Assembly (NCBI RefSeq): GCF_000613185.1
Contig: NZ_CCBB010000003.1
Location: 62,001-126,000 of the forward strand
DNA length: 64,000 bases
Direction of reading: 5' to 3'
DNA from: Mycolicibacterium cosmeticum
GTDB taxonomy: Bacteria; Actinomycetota; Actinomycetes; Mycobacteriales; Mycobacteriaceae
Part shown: positions 8,037-16,955 of the stretch, one piece after another
How positions within the stretch are numbered: position 1 is the stretch's first letter
Layout: each line of letters begins with the position of its first letter
The notes under the pieces: model-generated
What the model saw: the letters and a program-made list of their open reading frames with translations, nothing else
Told to the model about the DNA's origin: nothing
Databases searched by the model: none
Translations under genes and position numbers: made by a program

Positions 8037-9101
8037 TTACAGCGCAACGCTTCTACGGGTTGCCGACAGGGGCCGGCTCGGTATCTGGGCGCGCAGCACA
8101 GGGGCGACCTCGGACTGGAACAGCTCGAGGCTGGTGCGCTTCTGCGCGGGGGTGACGCCGTCGGTGTCGGCGCTGAGGTGGATGACCTCGTGACCGAGCT
8201 GTTCGTGATAGCGCCCGACCTTGTCGGTGACCTGCTGCGGGCTGCCGATCAGTGCGGAGCTGCGCTCGACGAAGTCCTCGATGGATTCGAAGACCACCGG
8301 CAACCCCGCGCGCCGGGCGAAGGCGAGTCTGGCCTCGAACGCCGGCCGGAACTCGCGCACCGCCTGCTGTGAGGTGGCCGCGACGTGGAATCCCGCGGTA
8401 CCCGCGCCCACCAGGGCATCTTGGGGCTGGTGGCCGTACTCCTCCCACCGCCGGCGGTAGTGTCGGATCAGCGCGGCGTACGGTTCGACCGGGTAGGTGA
8501 CGTTGGCCGAGAAGACCGGATCACCATGCCGGGCGGCGAGATCCACCGACTCCTCGCTCGTCGCGCTGCCGTGCCAGATCCGGATTCGGTCCTGCAACGG
8601 CCGGGGGAGCGCTTTGGCGGCGACGAGTTCCGGGCGGAACCGGCCCGACCAGGTGACCTGATCGCTTGCCCAGAGGGCGCGGAACAGCTCGTAGCCCTCA
8701 CGGTTGCGGTCCCATTGATCGGCGGTGGTGACGTGGAACAGTTCGGCCTGCGCGGCACCGTTGCCCTTGCCGATGATCAATTCCAGGCGGCCGTCGGACA
8801 GGTTGTCCAGCGTCGAGTAGTCCTCGAACGCCCGCACCGGATCCAGCAGGCTCAAGGTGGTCACCGCGGTGAACAGCCCGATCCGTGCTGTCCGGGCCGC
8901 GATGTTGCTGAGCACAACGGGCGGGGACGACGAGATGAACGGGTCTTCGTGACGCTCACCGACGGCGAAACCGTCGAACCCGAGTTCTTCGGCGCGCACC
9001 GCCGACTCGACGACATCGAGCAGTCGCTCGGCCGGGCTCTTCTGCACACCGGTCACCGCGTCCGGCTGGTGTGTGATGAGGGTGAGCAGCAGAAACTTCA
9101 C
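8037..9101 (-). CDS. LLM-class FMN-dependent oxidoreductase
   Basis: A 354-residue luciferase-like protein of a different subgroup from its neighbour. It has MKFLLLTLITHQPDAVTG, LGFDGFAVGERHEDPFISSSPPVVLSNIAARTARIGLFTAVTTLSLLDPVRAFEDYSTLDNLSDGRLELIIGKGN in spaced blocks, and IRIWHGSATSEESVDLAARHGDPVFSAN. The family oxidises or reduces unknown small molecules with FMN. It is first in the LLM/DUF1684/LLM operon, 29 bases ahead of the DUF1684 gene. Confidence 0.9.
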   Translation of the reverse strand: MKFLLLTLITHQPDAVTGVQKSPAERLLDVVESAVRAEELGFDGFAVGERHEDPFISSSPPVVLSNIAARTARIGLFTAVTTLSLLDPVRAFEDYSTLDNLSDGRLELIIGKGNGAAQAELFHVTTADQWDRNREGYELFRALWASDQVTWSGRFRPELVAAKALPRPLQDRIRIWHGSATSEESVDLAARHGDPVFSANVTYPVEPYAALIRHYRRRWEEYGHQPQDALVGAGTAGFHVAATSQQAVREFRPAFEARLAFARRAGLPVVFESIEDFVERSSALIGSPQQVTDKVGRYHEQLGHEVIHLSADTDGVTPAQKRTSLELFQSEVAPVLRAQIPSRPLSATRRSVAL

Positions 9102-9383
9102 CGAGCTGCCTCCGTCGGTCGGGGCGGGAGTATCCGCACAAACCCGGCGGTGTCAGGATTCATTCCCCGGCCGCCATGACCCGAACGGTTGCAGACGACC
9201 GCGCTGGACGCCCCGGTTGCGATCACCGGGATTCGTGGCCGGCTACGCGGGGTGCGCTCGGGCGGTCGAGCAGCCCGCGGGTCATCGTCTGCCGGCCGCC
9301 CAGGATAGTGGAGGCACCAGAGAACGAACCGGCCACCGAACCGGTCCGGTGGCCAGGGCAGAACGACCGGCGGAAGGACAACC

Positions 9384-10208
9384 ATGACCGACACTGCACC
9401 CTTCACCCGTCTGATCACGCTCGAGGACCTCGGCGACGGCGCGTTCACGGCGATCGTCGACCCGATCTGGACCATCGGCCCCAAGGTGCACGGCGGTTGC
9501 ATGATGGCGGTGTGTGCCGCGGCGGCGCAGCAGGTGAACGCCGGTCTTTCCCCCGTCGCGGTGAGTGCCAGCTACCTCAACGCCCCGGATCCGGGACCGG
9601 TCCGGCTCACCACCACGGTGCGCAAGCGGGGCCGGCAGGTCAGTGTGGTCGACGTGGAACTGTCCCAGGGCGACCGGACGGCGGTGTCGGCCACCGTCAC
9701 GCTCGGGCCGCTCGACGTGGCTGAACCCCGTCATCGGGAACCGCTCGCGCTGCACGATATGCCGATCGCACCGCCGGCCGACGCCGTCCACATCACCCCC
9801 GAGCACCCCATGGGGCAGATCGTGCACGTGGCGCAGGGCTGCGATCTGCGGGTCGATCCGTCGGCGGCGCACTACCTGTCCGGGCGCCAGGGCGAGCCGG
9901 TCAACCGGATGTGGTTGCGGCCGTTCGCCGACGACGAGGCCGACCCCGACACCGCACTGCTGTTCGCGTTGATGGCCGGTGACATCAGCGCACCGGTCAC
10001 GATGAACCGTGGCCTGTTCGGCTGGGCGCCGACGGTGCAGCTCACCACCTACCTGCGTCGCCGTCCGGCCCCGGGGTGGATGCGCGTGATGGCGAGTGCC
10101 ACCGTGCTCGGCGACGTGTGGTTCGAGGAGGACCATGTCATCCTCGACGCCGACGGGCACGTCGTGGTGCAGAGCAGGCAGCTGGCGATGATCCCGAAAG
10201 AGGCGTGA
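9384..10208 (+). CDS. Double-hotdog acyl-CoA thioesterase family protein
   Basis: A 274-residue TesB-like thioesterase-superfamily protein. The first hotdog has IWTIGPKVHGGCMMAVCAAAAQ, with the HGG turn on the central helix, and the second has ITAPVTMNRGLFGWAPTVQLTTYLRRRPAPGWMRV. Such proteins hydrolyse acyl-CoA thioesters or act as acyl-binding domains. The ATG at 9384 follows GGAAGGAC. It stands alone, convergent with the MscS gene (5-base gap). The 282 bases upstream hold no gene that I can support. Confidence 0.85.
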   Translation: MTDTAPFTRLITLEDLGDGAFTAIVDPIWTIGPKVHGGCMMAVCAAAAQQVNAGLSPVAVSASYLNAPDPGPVRLTTTVRKRGRQVSVVDVELSQGDRTAVSATVTLGPLDVAEPRHREPLALHDMPIAPPADAVHITPEHPMGQIVHVAQGCDLRVDPSAAHYLSGRQGEPVNRMWLRPFADDEADPDTALLFALMAGDISAPVTMNRGLFGWAPTVQLTTYLRRRPAPGWMRVMASATVLGDVWFEEDHVILDADGHVVVQSRQLAMIPKEA

Positions 10209-10213
10209 CCGAA

Positions 10214-11131
10214 TCAGTTTCGGCTGGCCACGGCGTCGACGGTGGGACGAAGTTCGGCGTCACCGGCGATGCCGGCCCGGCGCAGCTTCCCGACGATCAT
10301 GCCGCGCAGCCGGCGGCCGACCTCGAACTGTTTGCCGGGCAGCGTGCGAGCCACCATCCGCACGTGCACGTTGTCGACCTCGATGCTCTCCACGCCCATC
10401 AGGGACGGGGTGTCGAGCAGCAGATCGCACAACTGCTCGTCCTTGGTGGCTTCGGTGGTGACATCCTGCAGTAGTTGGTTGACCTGGTTGAGGTCCTCGG
10501 ACACCGGCACCGGGATGTCGATGACGGCGCGGGCCCAGTCCTTGGACAGGTTGTTCGACCGCACGATCTGCCCGTTCGGAATGGTGTAGACCTCCCCGTC
10601 GCTGTTACGCAGCTTGGTGACGCGCAAGGTGACGTCCTCGACGGTGCCGACCGAGTCCGTCGACGCGCCGGTCACCGTCAATCGCACGAGATCGCCGAAG
10701 CCGTACTGCTTTTCGACGATGATGAAGAATCCGGCCAGCAGATCCTGGACCACCCGCTGCGCACCGAAACCGAGCGCGGCGCCGAGCACCGCCGCAGGGG
10801 CCACCAGGGACCCGATGGGCAGGCCGAGCAGACCGATGATGTCCAGCCCGACGATGATGTACACCACCGCGATCGCCACCCAGGAAATCACCGAGGCGAC
10901 CGCCTGCCGGTGTTTGGTGGCCTCCGAACGGACCAGCGTGTCGCCTTCGGATACGCCGAGCCGACGGGTGATCCGTTGTGCCGTATAGCGGATGAGCCTG
11001 GCCGCCAGAATGGAGAACAACACCAGCACGACGATGCGCAGGCCCTTGTGGGCCACCCAGGTGCCGACTTCGCTGTGCCAGAAGGAATTCCAATATTGTG
11101 CCGCCGAGGCGGTCAGTTGTGTTCCCTGCAT
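10214..11131 (-). CDS. MscS-type mechanosensitive channel
   Basis: A 305-residue small-conductance mechanosensitive channel. Three membrane helices are visible at about residues 27-46, 78-100 and 105-130. The pore helix contains GSLVAPAAVLGAALGFGAQRVVQDLLAG, with the Ala/Gly packing of MscS TM3, followed by the beta domain (EKQYGFGDLVRLTVTGASTDSVGTVEDVTLR) and PNGQIVRSNNLSKDW. It sits in the cytoplasmic membrane and releases solutes on hypo-osmotic shock. It is convergent with the thioesterase. The 295 bases between its start and the next gene show no further gene. Confidence 0.92.
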   Translation of the reverse strand: MQGTQLTASAAQYWNSFWHSEVGTWVAHKGLRIVVLVLFSILAARLIRYTAQRITRRLGVSEGDTLVRSEATKHRQAVASVISWVAIAVVYIIVGLDIIGLLGLPIGSLVAPAAVLGAALGFGAQRVVQDLLAGFFIIVEKQYGFGDLVRLTVTGASTDSVGTVEDVTLRVTKLRNSDGEVYTIPNGQIVRSNNLSKDWARAVIDIPVPVSEDLNQVNQLLQDVTTEATKDEQLCDLLLDTPSLMGVESIEVDNVHVRMVARTLPGKQFEVGRRLRGMIVGKLRRAGIAGDAELRPTVDAVASRN

Positions 11132-11426
11132 GCCACCTCAGCTCACCGTGAACGTGTCGACGGTGGCGATGTGATGTTCCGGCATCCGGAACAAGAGCTG
11201 ATCCATGAGAACCTTCCTGTTGATCGCGCGCCGCTCACCGCTGCTGGCGGCGACGCGTCGGCGGTCTTCGGCGACGTCCTGTCCGCGCACACGGCGCACG
11301 GCGCATCAGGACGAGACCTCTTCGGAGTTTCCCGGGGGTGTGACGGCCAAACCTGGCGGGAGGTTTCAGCTGGTGCGGGTCTGGGCATCATCAAACGGCA
11401 CACGATTTGCCGAGGGGGTAGTCACG

Positions 11427-11684
11427 GTGCCCAATGCATCGATCAAGAACGAGGAGATGTACCGCGACCTGCGTGAGGAGGGCAACTCCAAGGAGAAAGC
11501 GGCCCGCATCTCCAACGCGGCGGCCAAACGCGGGACGTCCGCGGTGGGGCGTAAGGGCGGCCGGTCCGGCAGCTACGACGCCTGGACGGTCGCGGAGTTG
11601 CGTAAACGCGCCAAGGAACTCGGACTGTCCGGCTATTCGAACCTGCCGAAGGACAAGCTGATCAGCAAGCTGCGCGACTATTGA
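11427..11684 (+). CDS. Small Rho_N/SAP-type protein
   Basis: An 85-residue basic protein. The N-terminal half, IKNEEMYRDLREEGNSKEKAARISNAAA, resembles small actinobacterial proteins of this type. The C-terminal 35 residues (DAWTVAELRKRAKELGLSGYSNLPKDKLISKL) form a Rho-N/SAP-like helix-extended-helix that binds nucleic acid. The GTG at 11427 is chosen because CGAGGGGG precedes it; the frame stays open further upstream but the extension is low-complexity arginine and serine. The last 7 bases overlap the end of the convergent dehydrogenase gene. Function unknown. Confidence 0.8.
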   Translation: MPNASIKNEEMYRDLREEGNSKEKAARISNAAAKRGTSAVGRKGGRSGSYDAWTVAELRKRAKELGLSGYSNLPKDKLISKLRDY

Positions 11685-12745
11685 GATCGGCCGGCGGGGA
11701 CCACTCCGCGCGGCACGATGAGCGGCAGGTCGTTGTAGGTGACGATGCCCGGTGCCGCTGCCACGACGGCGGGAATCGCGTGCAGCGGGGGTGTGGCGGT
11801 CATGATGTGGCCGAGCACCATGAATTCCGCCAAGGTGGTGGCCCCGAAGTCCGGTGGCGGCAGGAAGCCGACCTTCATCGTGACGGTCGGGCGCCCGGCG
11901 ACCTCGATGACCCACCCGTCCTGGTCGATGTGCCAGTCGGGCTCCAGCGTCCGGCCCTTGCGCCAGCGCAGCGTCAGTTCGACCCGGGTGACCCCGGCCA
12001 CGATTCCCAGCCACCGGACGAACACACCGGCGACGCAGCCGGCCGGGATGGTCCAGGAGCCCAGGTCGAGGTCCTCGGTGGTCTTGGCGTAGTCGGCCTC
12101 GCAGCGCACCTCGTCGAACTCGATGCCCAGCGCGTCACCGATCATCCGGACCGCCTCGCCGAACACACCGGTGCCGTGGGCGGTCATCGACGGCAGGTCG
12201 GGGTCGCCGATCGGGCGGCCGAAACCGACCGGCTTCTCCGTCTCGGGAGAGTCGTAGAAGGTGGTGTCGGCGGCCTCGTTCACGGTGATCCTGTCCACCC
12301 GGTCGCAGATGCCGGCCGCCACGATGGCCAGTTGGTTGACGTACCCCGGGCTGATGCCGGACCCGAACATGGTCGATGCGCCCCGCAGGCAGGCGTCGGC
12401 GATCCGGTCCCGGCCCTGGCCCTGGTTGTGCCCGGTGATGAACGACGCGGTCGCCACCACGTTGACGCCGGCCTCCAGGATGCGGACCAACTCGTCGACG
12501 TCGATCCACATCGGGTTGTAGACCACCACGTCCGGTTCGAGCGCCAACAAGGCGTCCACGTCGTTGCTGGCGGTCACCCCCATCGGCGCGATGCCGGCGA
12601 GTTCGCCGACATCTCTTCCGGCCTTGTCCGGTGACCACGCGTAGCAGCCGACCAATTCGAGCGTGGGATTGCGGGCGATGGCCGCCACCGAACTCTTGCC
12701 CACGTTGCCCGTCGTCCACTGCACCACGCGGTACGGCTTCGTCAT
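11678..12745 (-). CDS. NAD(P)H-dependent amine-dehydrogenase-like protein (DapB-fold)
   Basis: A 355-residue member of the mycobacterial family related to dihydrodipicolinate reductase and 2,4-diaminopentanoate dehydrogenase. The N-terminal Rossmann motif is VVQWTTGNVGKSSVAAI, followed by YAWSPDKAGRDVGELAG, ATASFITGHNQGQG and GSGISPGYVNQLAI. Its paralog at 47823-48899 shares the layout TGNVG...SPEKIGRDAGEIAG. Substrate unknown. It is divergent from a TetR gene across 54 bases containing a palindrome, so that regulator probably controls it. Confidence 0.85.
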   Translation of the reverse strand: MTKPYRVVQWTTGNVGKSSVAAIARNPTLELVGCYAWSPDKAGRDVGELAGIAPMGVTASNDVDALLALEPDVVVYNPMWIDVDELVRILEAGVNVVATASFITGHNQGQGRDRIADACLRGASTMFGSGISPGYVNQLAIVAAGICDRVDRITVNEAADTTFYDSPETEKPVGFGRPIGDPDLPSMTAHGTGVFGEAVRMIGDALGIEFDEVRCEADYAKTTEDLDLGSWTIPAGCVAGVFVRWLGIVAGVTRVELTLRWRKGRTLEPDWHIDQDGWVIEVAGRPTVTMKVGFLPPPDFGATTLAEFMVLGHIMTATPPLHAIPAVVAAAPGIVTYNDLPLIVPRGVVPAGRSQ

Positions 12746-12753
12746 GGCAGGAG

Positions 12754-12775
12754 TTTTTCACGGTCGTGAGAAAAA
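12754..12775. promoter_or_regulatory. Candidate TetR operator between divergent genes
   Basis: The imperfect palindrome TTTTTCACG-GT-CGTGAGAAAAA lies 9 bases upstream of the dehydrogenase start and 12 bases before the TAGTGT -10 box (12787-12792) of the TetR gene. Its position fits repression of both genes by the TetR protein. Confidence 0.55.
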
Positions 12776-12799
12776 GGAAAGAGGGCTAGTGTCGGCCGG

Positions 12800-13468
12800 G
12801 TGACTGCGCAGCCGGAACCCGTCGACGGTGCCCCCCGGCGCCGAGGGCGGCCGCGCCGGATCAGCCGAGAGCAGATCGTCGCCGCCGCACGACGCATCGC
12901 CCCCGCGGAACTCACCATGCAAGCCGTCGCGGATGCGCTCGGCGTGGACCGCACCGCGCTGCACTACTACGTCGGTGACCGCGACGGTCTGCTGGAACTG
13001 GTGGTCGCCGACCTCTTCGACGCCGAACTCGGGGCCGTGCGGTTACCGGAGGATGCCGACTGGCAGGAGGTGCTGCGCGCCTACGCGACGGCGATCCGCG
13101 CGGGCGTGCTGCGGTGTGGGGTCACCACGACCAACTTCCGGATCCGGGGGATCGGCGGCGCCGCCGGCCTGGCGCTGGCCGAGCGGGTACTCACCGCCCT
13201 GACCGGCGCCGGGTTCGCCGTCGATCACGCGGGCCGGGCGCTGACCCTGGTCGCCGGTATCGCCATGTCCGCCGCGCACGACGTGCTCGGCAGTGCCCAG
13301 TCGCGGCTGCACCACCAGACTCCCGAGGTGGCGCGTGCCCTGAAAGAGCTTCCCGCGCAAAATTTCCCGGTGCTCGCGGCCGTCGTCGCGGGCCGTCCGG
13401 GGACCGACGATTTCGATTTCAACCTGGGCATCGTGATCGCCGGGCTGGAGCGCCATCTCCAGGGGTAG
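12800..13468 (+). CDS. TetR-family transcriptional regulator
   Basis: A 222-residue TetR regulator. The basic N-terminal arm (RRRGRPRRISREQIVAAA) is followed by a helix-turn-helix at about residues 45-65 (LTMQAVADALGVDRTALHYYVGDRDGLLELV). The ligand domain is of the TetR_C type. The GTG at 12800 lies seven bases after TAGTGT (12787-12792), consistent with a leaderless mRNA. It faces the amine-dehydrogenase-like gene and probably represses it and itself. Confidence 0.9.
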   Translation: MTAQPEPVDGAPRRRGRPRRISREQIVAAARRIAPAELTMQAVADALGVDRTALHYYVGDRDGLLELVVADLFDAELGAVRLPEDADWQEVLRAYATAIRAGVLRCGVTTTNFRIRGIGGAAGLALAERVLTALTGAGFAVDHAGRALTLVAGIAMSAAHDVLGSAQSRLHHQTPEVARALKELPAQNFPVLAAVVAGRPGTDDFDFNLGIVIAGLERHLQG

Positions 13469-13506
13469 CCGCGCCGGCGTCGCGGCGCATGCGCCAGGAT
13501 GGCGGT

Positions 13507-14208
13507 ATGGCTCTCATCCCGATGCCGAAAGCCGAGCTCACCGACGAGGACGTGACCAGCGCGCTGGGCCGTGCGGTGGGCCTGATCGACCTGATCCTGG
13601 ATGTGCTGGCCGAGGCCGACCCGCTCGGGTTACGGCCCCGACTGAGGTGCGTCGACGTCCCGGGCACCACGGCGTGGGACGCCAAGGATCGCGCGGCCCG
13701 GATCCGCTGGTGGGTCCGGCGCGTGGGCGCCCTCGACACGCTGCTGGTGGCGTTCCCGGGGGTCCTCGGTGCGGTCGCCGACCGCCTGCCGATCCAGGAT
13801 CTGCTCGGCTTCACCAATCAGGCGATCGTGTTGTGCGCCGTGGCGCGCGAGCACGGCATCACCGATACGCCGACCCGCGTGCGGATGCTGGCGGCCGTGC
13901 TGTGCGGCCGCGACGTCAGGCCCGAATCGGACCCCGGATCGGACCCGGCGCCGCAGGATCCCGGCTGGGCCCAGATGTCGCTGGCCAGGAAGGTGTGGCA
14001 GCTGGCGGGCATCCTGGGCGCCGTCGCCGCTGAACTGGGCAAGCGGCCCCAACCCCGCGGCCTGTTCCGTTACCTGGGCATGCTGCCCTGGCTGGGAGCG
14101 GTGGCCGACTATCTCGGTGAGTACGGCGCCCTGGTGCGCGCCGCCGCGGCCGCCGAGCAGTGGATCACCTCGCACGCCGGCGTCACCGCGTCACCGGCCG
14201 GTCAGTAG
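13507..14208 (+). CDS. Conserved hypothetical protein, alpha-helical
   Basis: A 233-residue protein not recognised as a characterised family. It is helix-rich, with amphipathic hydrophobic stretches such as AVGLIDLILDVLAEADPLGL, WWVRRVGALDTLLVAFPGVLGAVADRL, WQLAGILGAVAAELG and YLGMLPWLGAVADYLGEYGALV. None is a convincing full-length membrane span, so peripheral membrane association is possible. A short Asp/Pro linker near residues 138-155 (PESDPGSDPAPQDP) splits it. It lies 38 bases behind the TetR gene on the same strand. Its end overlaps the convergent membrane-protein gene by 18 bases. Confidence 0.7.
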   Translation: MALIPMPKAELTDEDVTSALGRAVGLIDLILDVLAEADPLGLRPRLRCVDVPGTTAWDAKDRAARIRWWVRRVGALDTLLVAFPGVLGAVADRLPIQDLLGFTNQAIVLCAVAREHGITDTPTRVRMLAAVLCGRDVRPESDPGSDPAPQDPGWAQMSLARKVWQLAGILGAVAAELGKRPQPRGLFRYLGMLPWLGAVADYLGEYGALVRAAAAAEQWITSHAGVTASPAGQ

Positions 14209-15327
14209 CGGCTCGCGCGCGGTCTGGGCCCGCGGCGCCACACTGCGGCAGGCGGCAAGGCACAGTCCGGCGATGGCGAAGCACACCAGGGTGTACCAAA
14301 GGCTGCCGATCGGGTCGCCGTCGGCCGTGACCCCGTCGACGGCGCCGAAGTAGGCCGGCAGGGCCGCGACCCACAGCACCGCCATGACGACCAGGTACAC
14401 CGCGGCGTAGCCGAGAATCAGCGGATTGCGGTGGCCGGACCCGGTTTCGCGCAGGCTGCGCCATTGACCGATCAGCACCGGCACCGCGACGATCGTCACG
14501 GCGACCAGCTCCAGCGCATACACGACGCCGCCGATATCGGTGCTACCGGTGATCCTGCCGACCACGGTGGCGGGCAGCGGCAGCACCGCGGTGCCGACGG
14601 AGGCCAGCACGCCGACCACGATGGTGCGCCAAAGTATCTGCAGGCCGGTGTAATTCGTGCCGGCATCGACGTAGCGGCCGACGAACAGCTGCACGCAGAA
14701 GGCCAGCGACATCGGCCACAGGGCGGCGAACACCACGACGCTGGGCAATGGGACCGAATCGAAGAACGGCTGATTCATCGGATGGTCCAGCGTCCATTCC
14801 CACCACCGCAACTGGGGCCCGAGATGGTCGAAGATCTCGTAGAACGCGTGATGGACGAAGCCGACGCAGATCGCGCCGACCAGTACCCCGCGCCGAGCGA
14901 ACACCCCGAGGATGCGGACGATCTCGAACGCGACGGTGGCCATCATCGGGTAGATCGCGATGATGTAGAGGGGGAGCCGGCCCCACAGGAAGTCGACGGT
15001 GAACACGTTGTGCGCGAACATGGTGTCGACGTACTCGCCGATCCCGAACTGCGCCGGGAAGTACAGCGGCGGCTCGATGATGAGCAGATACGCGATCGCG
15101 CCGAACCACAGCACCACGTTGGTGGGGTCGCCGTGGCGGCGCCACCGGTTGACGGCGTAGACCAGCGACAGCACCGCGCCGGCGATGACGATGAGCTCCA
15201 GCACCGGCAGGGTCCAGTTCTGAAGGGCCAGCGGGTTGCGGAAGGAGATCAAACCACCCATCTCGTCGCACGAGAACCCAAGGCGCGCAGCCAGACCGGC
15301 GAACGTCGCGGCACAGAGATCAGACAT
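14191..15327 (-). CDS. Polytopic membrane protein of unknown function
   Basis: A 378-residue integral membrane protein with about nine or ten hydrophobic helices. Distinct polar motifs between helices are IEPPLYFPAQFGIGEYVDTMFAHNVF, VGFVHHAFYEIFDHLGPQLRWW and DHPMNQPFFDSVPLPS. The conserved His/Glu/Asp in these loops could bind metal or form an active site. The first 8 bases overlap the end of the upstream PF10118-type gene, so the two are translationally coupled and probably act together. I know no experimentally defined function for this family. Confidence 0.8.
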   Translation of the reverse strand: MSDLCAATFAGLAARLGFSCDEMGGLISFRNPLALQNWTLPVLELIVIAGAVLSLVYAVNRWRRHGDPTNVVLWFGAIAYLLIIEPPLYFPAQFGIGEYVDTMFAHNVFTVDFLWGRLPLYIIAIYPMMATVAFEIVRILGVFARRGVLVGAICVGFVHHAFYEIFDHLGPQLRWWEWTLDHPMNQPFFDSVPLPSVVVFAALWPMSLAFCVQLFVGRYVDAGTNYTGLQILWRTIVVGVLASVGTAVLPLPATVVGRITGSTDIGGVVYALELVAVTIVAVPVLIGQWRSLRETGSGHRNPLILGYAAVYLVVMAVLWVAALPAYFGAVDGVTADGDPIGSLWYTLVCFAIAGLCLAACRSVAPRAQTAREPLLTGR

Positions 15328-16255
15328 CGGCGGCCGCCTTGGCGGTGTCGCCTGCGGTATACCACTTGGTCACGTCGTAGCCCTCGTCGTAGCGCCGGAA
15401 CCACTCACCGGCCAGCGCAGGCAGCTTCTCGTGCGCCGGATCATGTCCGGGGATCTGGCTGCGCACGATACCCACAAACGCGGTGAGCAGTTCCCGCTTG
15501 GACAGATTGGGGAATGGGCTCTGGAACGGGCCGTAGTCGGGCCGGCGACCGATCTTCTGCAGAAAGGCGTTCTTGCCGCGCTCGAGGGCGAAGGTGGACA
15601 CGGCGTCGACCTTGCGCACCTCCAACGGGATGTGCTTGTTGAAGCCGTCGCACGCCATCCGCACGACGTCGAGCACGTGCTTGAAGATGGACGGGGCGAC
15701 CCTGGCCCGGTACCAGGGGTCGCCCACCAGGCCGTTGTAGATGATCAGGGCGGAACTGCGGTGTTCGACCTCCTCGACGAAATGCCACAGGAACAGCGAG
15801 GCCACCCGGTCGTCACCCGGGGCGAACAGCGTCGCGTCGTTGTCCAACATCAGCTTGAACACCGGGGTGAAGGTGGCTTCCAGGTCGGCGGTGTAGGCCA
15901 GCCGGTATTTCAGTGGTGTGTTCTCGACCAGATCGTCGAACGCGGCCATCACCTGGTCCAGCGTCTCCTTGAGCGCCGGGTAGGCCTTGATCAGTCCCCG
16001 CGCGTGCTGGCGATGGGCCATCGAATGCTGGCCCTCCTGCCGGGTGAACGCATCGGCCTCCTCGGCGATCACCGGATCGGTGAGCAGCGGCTTGGCCTCG
16101 GCCATGGTGCTGACGATCATCTTCTCGAACGCGATGGCCAGGAAGGACACCGCATTCGCCATCGCGGAGAACGCCGGATTGGTCTCGTTCCACAGGAACG
16201 GGACGTCGTAGTCGGCGAACGCGAACCGCATCTTGCGCACCACCAGGTCCGTCAT
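15320..16255 (-). CDS. Predicted metal-dependent hydrolase (PF10118-type, ferritin-like)
   Basis: A 311-residue helical protein. Metal-ligand candidates are spaced as in diiron four-helix proteins: E in AIAFEKMIV, E and H in RQEGQHSMAHRQH, then E-E-V-E-H-R in WHFVEEVEHRSSA. I recognise this pattern as the predicted metal-dependent hydrolase family PF10118. Its stop overlaps the start of the membrane-protein gene by 8 bases, and it diverges from a TetR gene, so a regulated two-gene unit is likely. The reaction is unknown. Confidence 0.82.
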   Translation of the reverse strand: MTDLVVRKMRFAFADYDVPFLWNETNPAFSAMANAVSFLAIAFEKMIVSTMAEAKPLLTDPVIAEEADAFTRQEGQHSMAHRQHARGLIKAYPALKETLDQVMAAFDDLVENTPLKYRLAYTADLEATFTPVFKLMLDNDATLFAPGDDRVASLFLWHFVEEVEHRSSALIIYNGLVGDPWYRARVAPSIFKHVLDVVRMACDGFNKHIPLEVRKVDAVSTFALERGKNAFLQKIGRRPDYGPFQSPFPNLSKRELLTAFVGIVRSQIPGHDPAHEKLPALAGEWFRRYDEGYDVTKWYTAGDTAKAAADV

Positions 16256-16268
16256 CGGAGCACCTCGC

Positions 16269-16346
16269 TGTAATCATACAAATAAGCCGTCGTGTGTATG
16301 TTGACATCGTGCGGTGTGCCCCGTCAACGCGGGGTGGCGATATCCT
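16269..16346 (+). promoter_or_regulatory. Divergent promoter/operator region
   Basis: It contains TGTAATCATACA (16269-16280), the mirrored TGTATG (16295-16300), a TTGACA (16301-16306), and TATCCT (16341-16346) six bases before the TetR ATG, as for a leaderless start. CATACA/TGTATG also occurs in the operator at 28407-28440 beside the paralogous TetR gene. Confidence 0.45.
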
Positions 16347-16352
16347 GCGACC

Positions 16353-16955
16353 ATGGCGCGCAGGCGCGGATGGGGCGGCGAACCGCCGCGCAGCGACGAG
16401 GAGGCGACGGCGCGGATCGTCGACGCGGCCGTCGAACTCATCGCAGAAACCGGCAAGGGCATCAGCATCGCGGATGTCGCGGCCTCCCTGGGCGTCATCC
16501 GCCAGACGGTGTACCGCTACTTTCCGACGGCCGATTCGCTGATGCACGCGGCGGCCATCGCGTCGGTGGACGGCTTCCTGGATCGGCTGGCCGGTCAGGT
16601 GAGCGGTATCGCCGACCCCGCCGAAGCGATGACCGAAGGCGTGATGTTCACCCTCGAAGAGGTGGCGCGCATCCCGCACCTGGCGATCCTGCTGTCCGAG
16701 CCGTACGAGAACGCCCGGCCGGGCAGCATGGCCTCCGACGAGGCGCAGGACTTCGGTATGCGGATGATCAACCGGTTCGACGTGGACTGGGCGGCTCACG
16801 GGTACGACGACGCGGCGCTGCACGAGTTGGTGGAGTTCACGCTGCGCGTGATGCTGTCCTTCTTCGTGGCGCCCAATCCGGCCGGCCGGTCACGGGAAGA
16901 CTTGCGCCGCTTCGTCAAACGCTGGCTGGGCGGCGCGATCTCGGCCCAGCGTTGA
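16353..16955 (+). CDS. TetR-family regulator (RxGWxG subgroup)
   Basis: A 200-residue TetR regulator. It starts with the unusual motif RRRGWGGEPPRSDEEATARIVDAA ahead of the helix-turn-helix (ISIADVAASLGVIRQTVYRYFPTADSL, about residues 40-66). The same R-x-G-W-x-G-x2-P-x2-D-x-E/A arm is seen in the TetR proteins at 27736-28374 and 48892-49515. It probably controls the divergent PF10118/membrane-protein operon. The ATG at 16353 is preferred over an upstream in-frame start at 16314 because of the -10 box TATCCT. It ends base-to-base with the convergent LysR gene. Confidence 0.9.
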   Translation: MARRRGWGGEPPRSDEEATARIVDAAVELIAETGKGISIADVAASLGVIRQTVYRYFPTADSLMHAAAIASVDGFLDRLAGQVSGIADPAEAMTEGVMFTLEEVARIPHLAILLSEPYENARPGSMASDEAQDFGMRMINRFDVDWAAHGYDDAALHELVEFTLRVMLSFFVAPNPAGRSREDLRRFVKRWLGGAISAQR

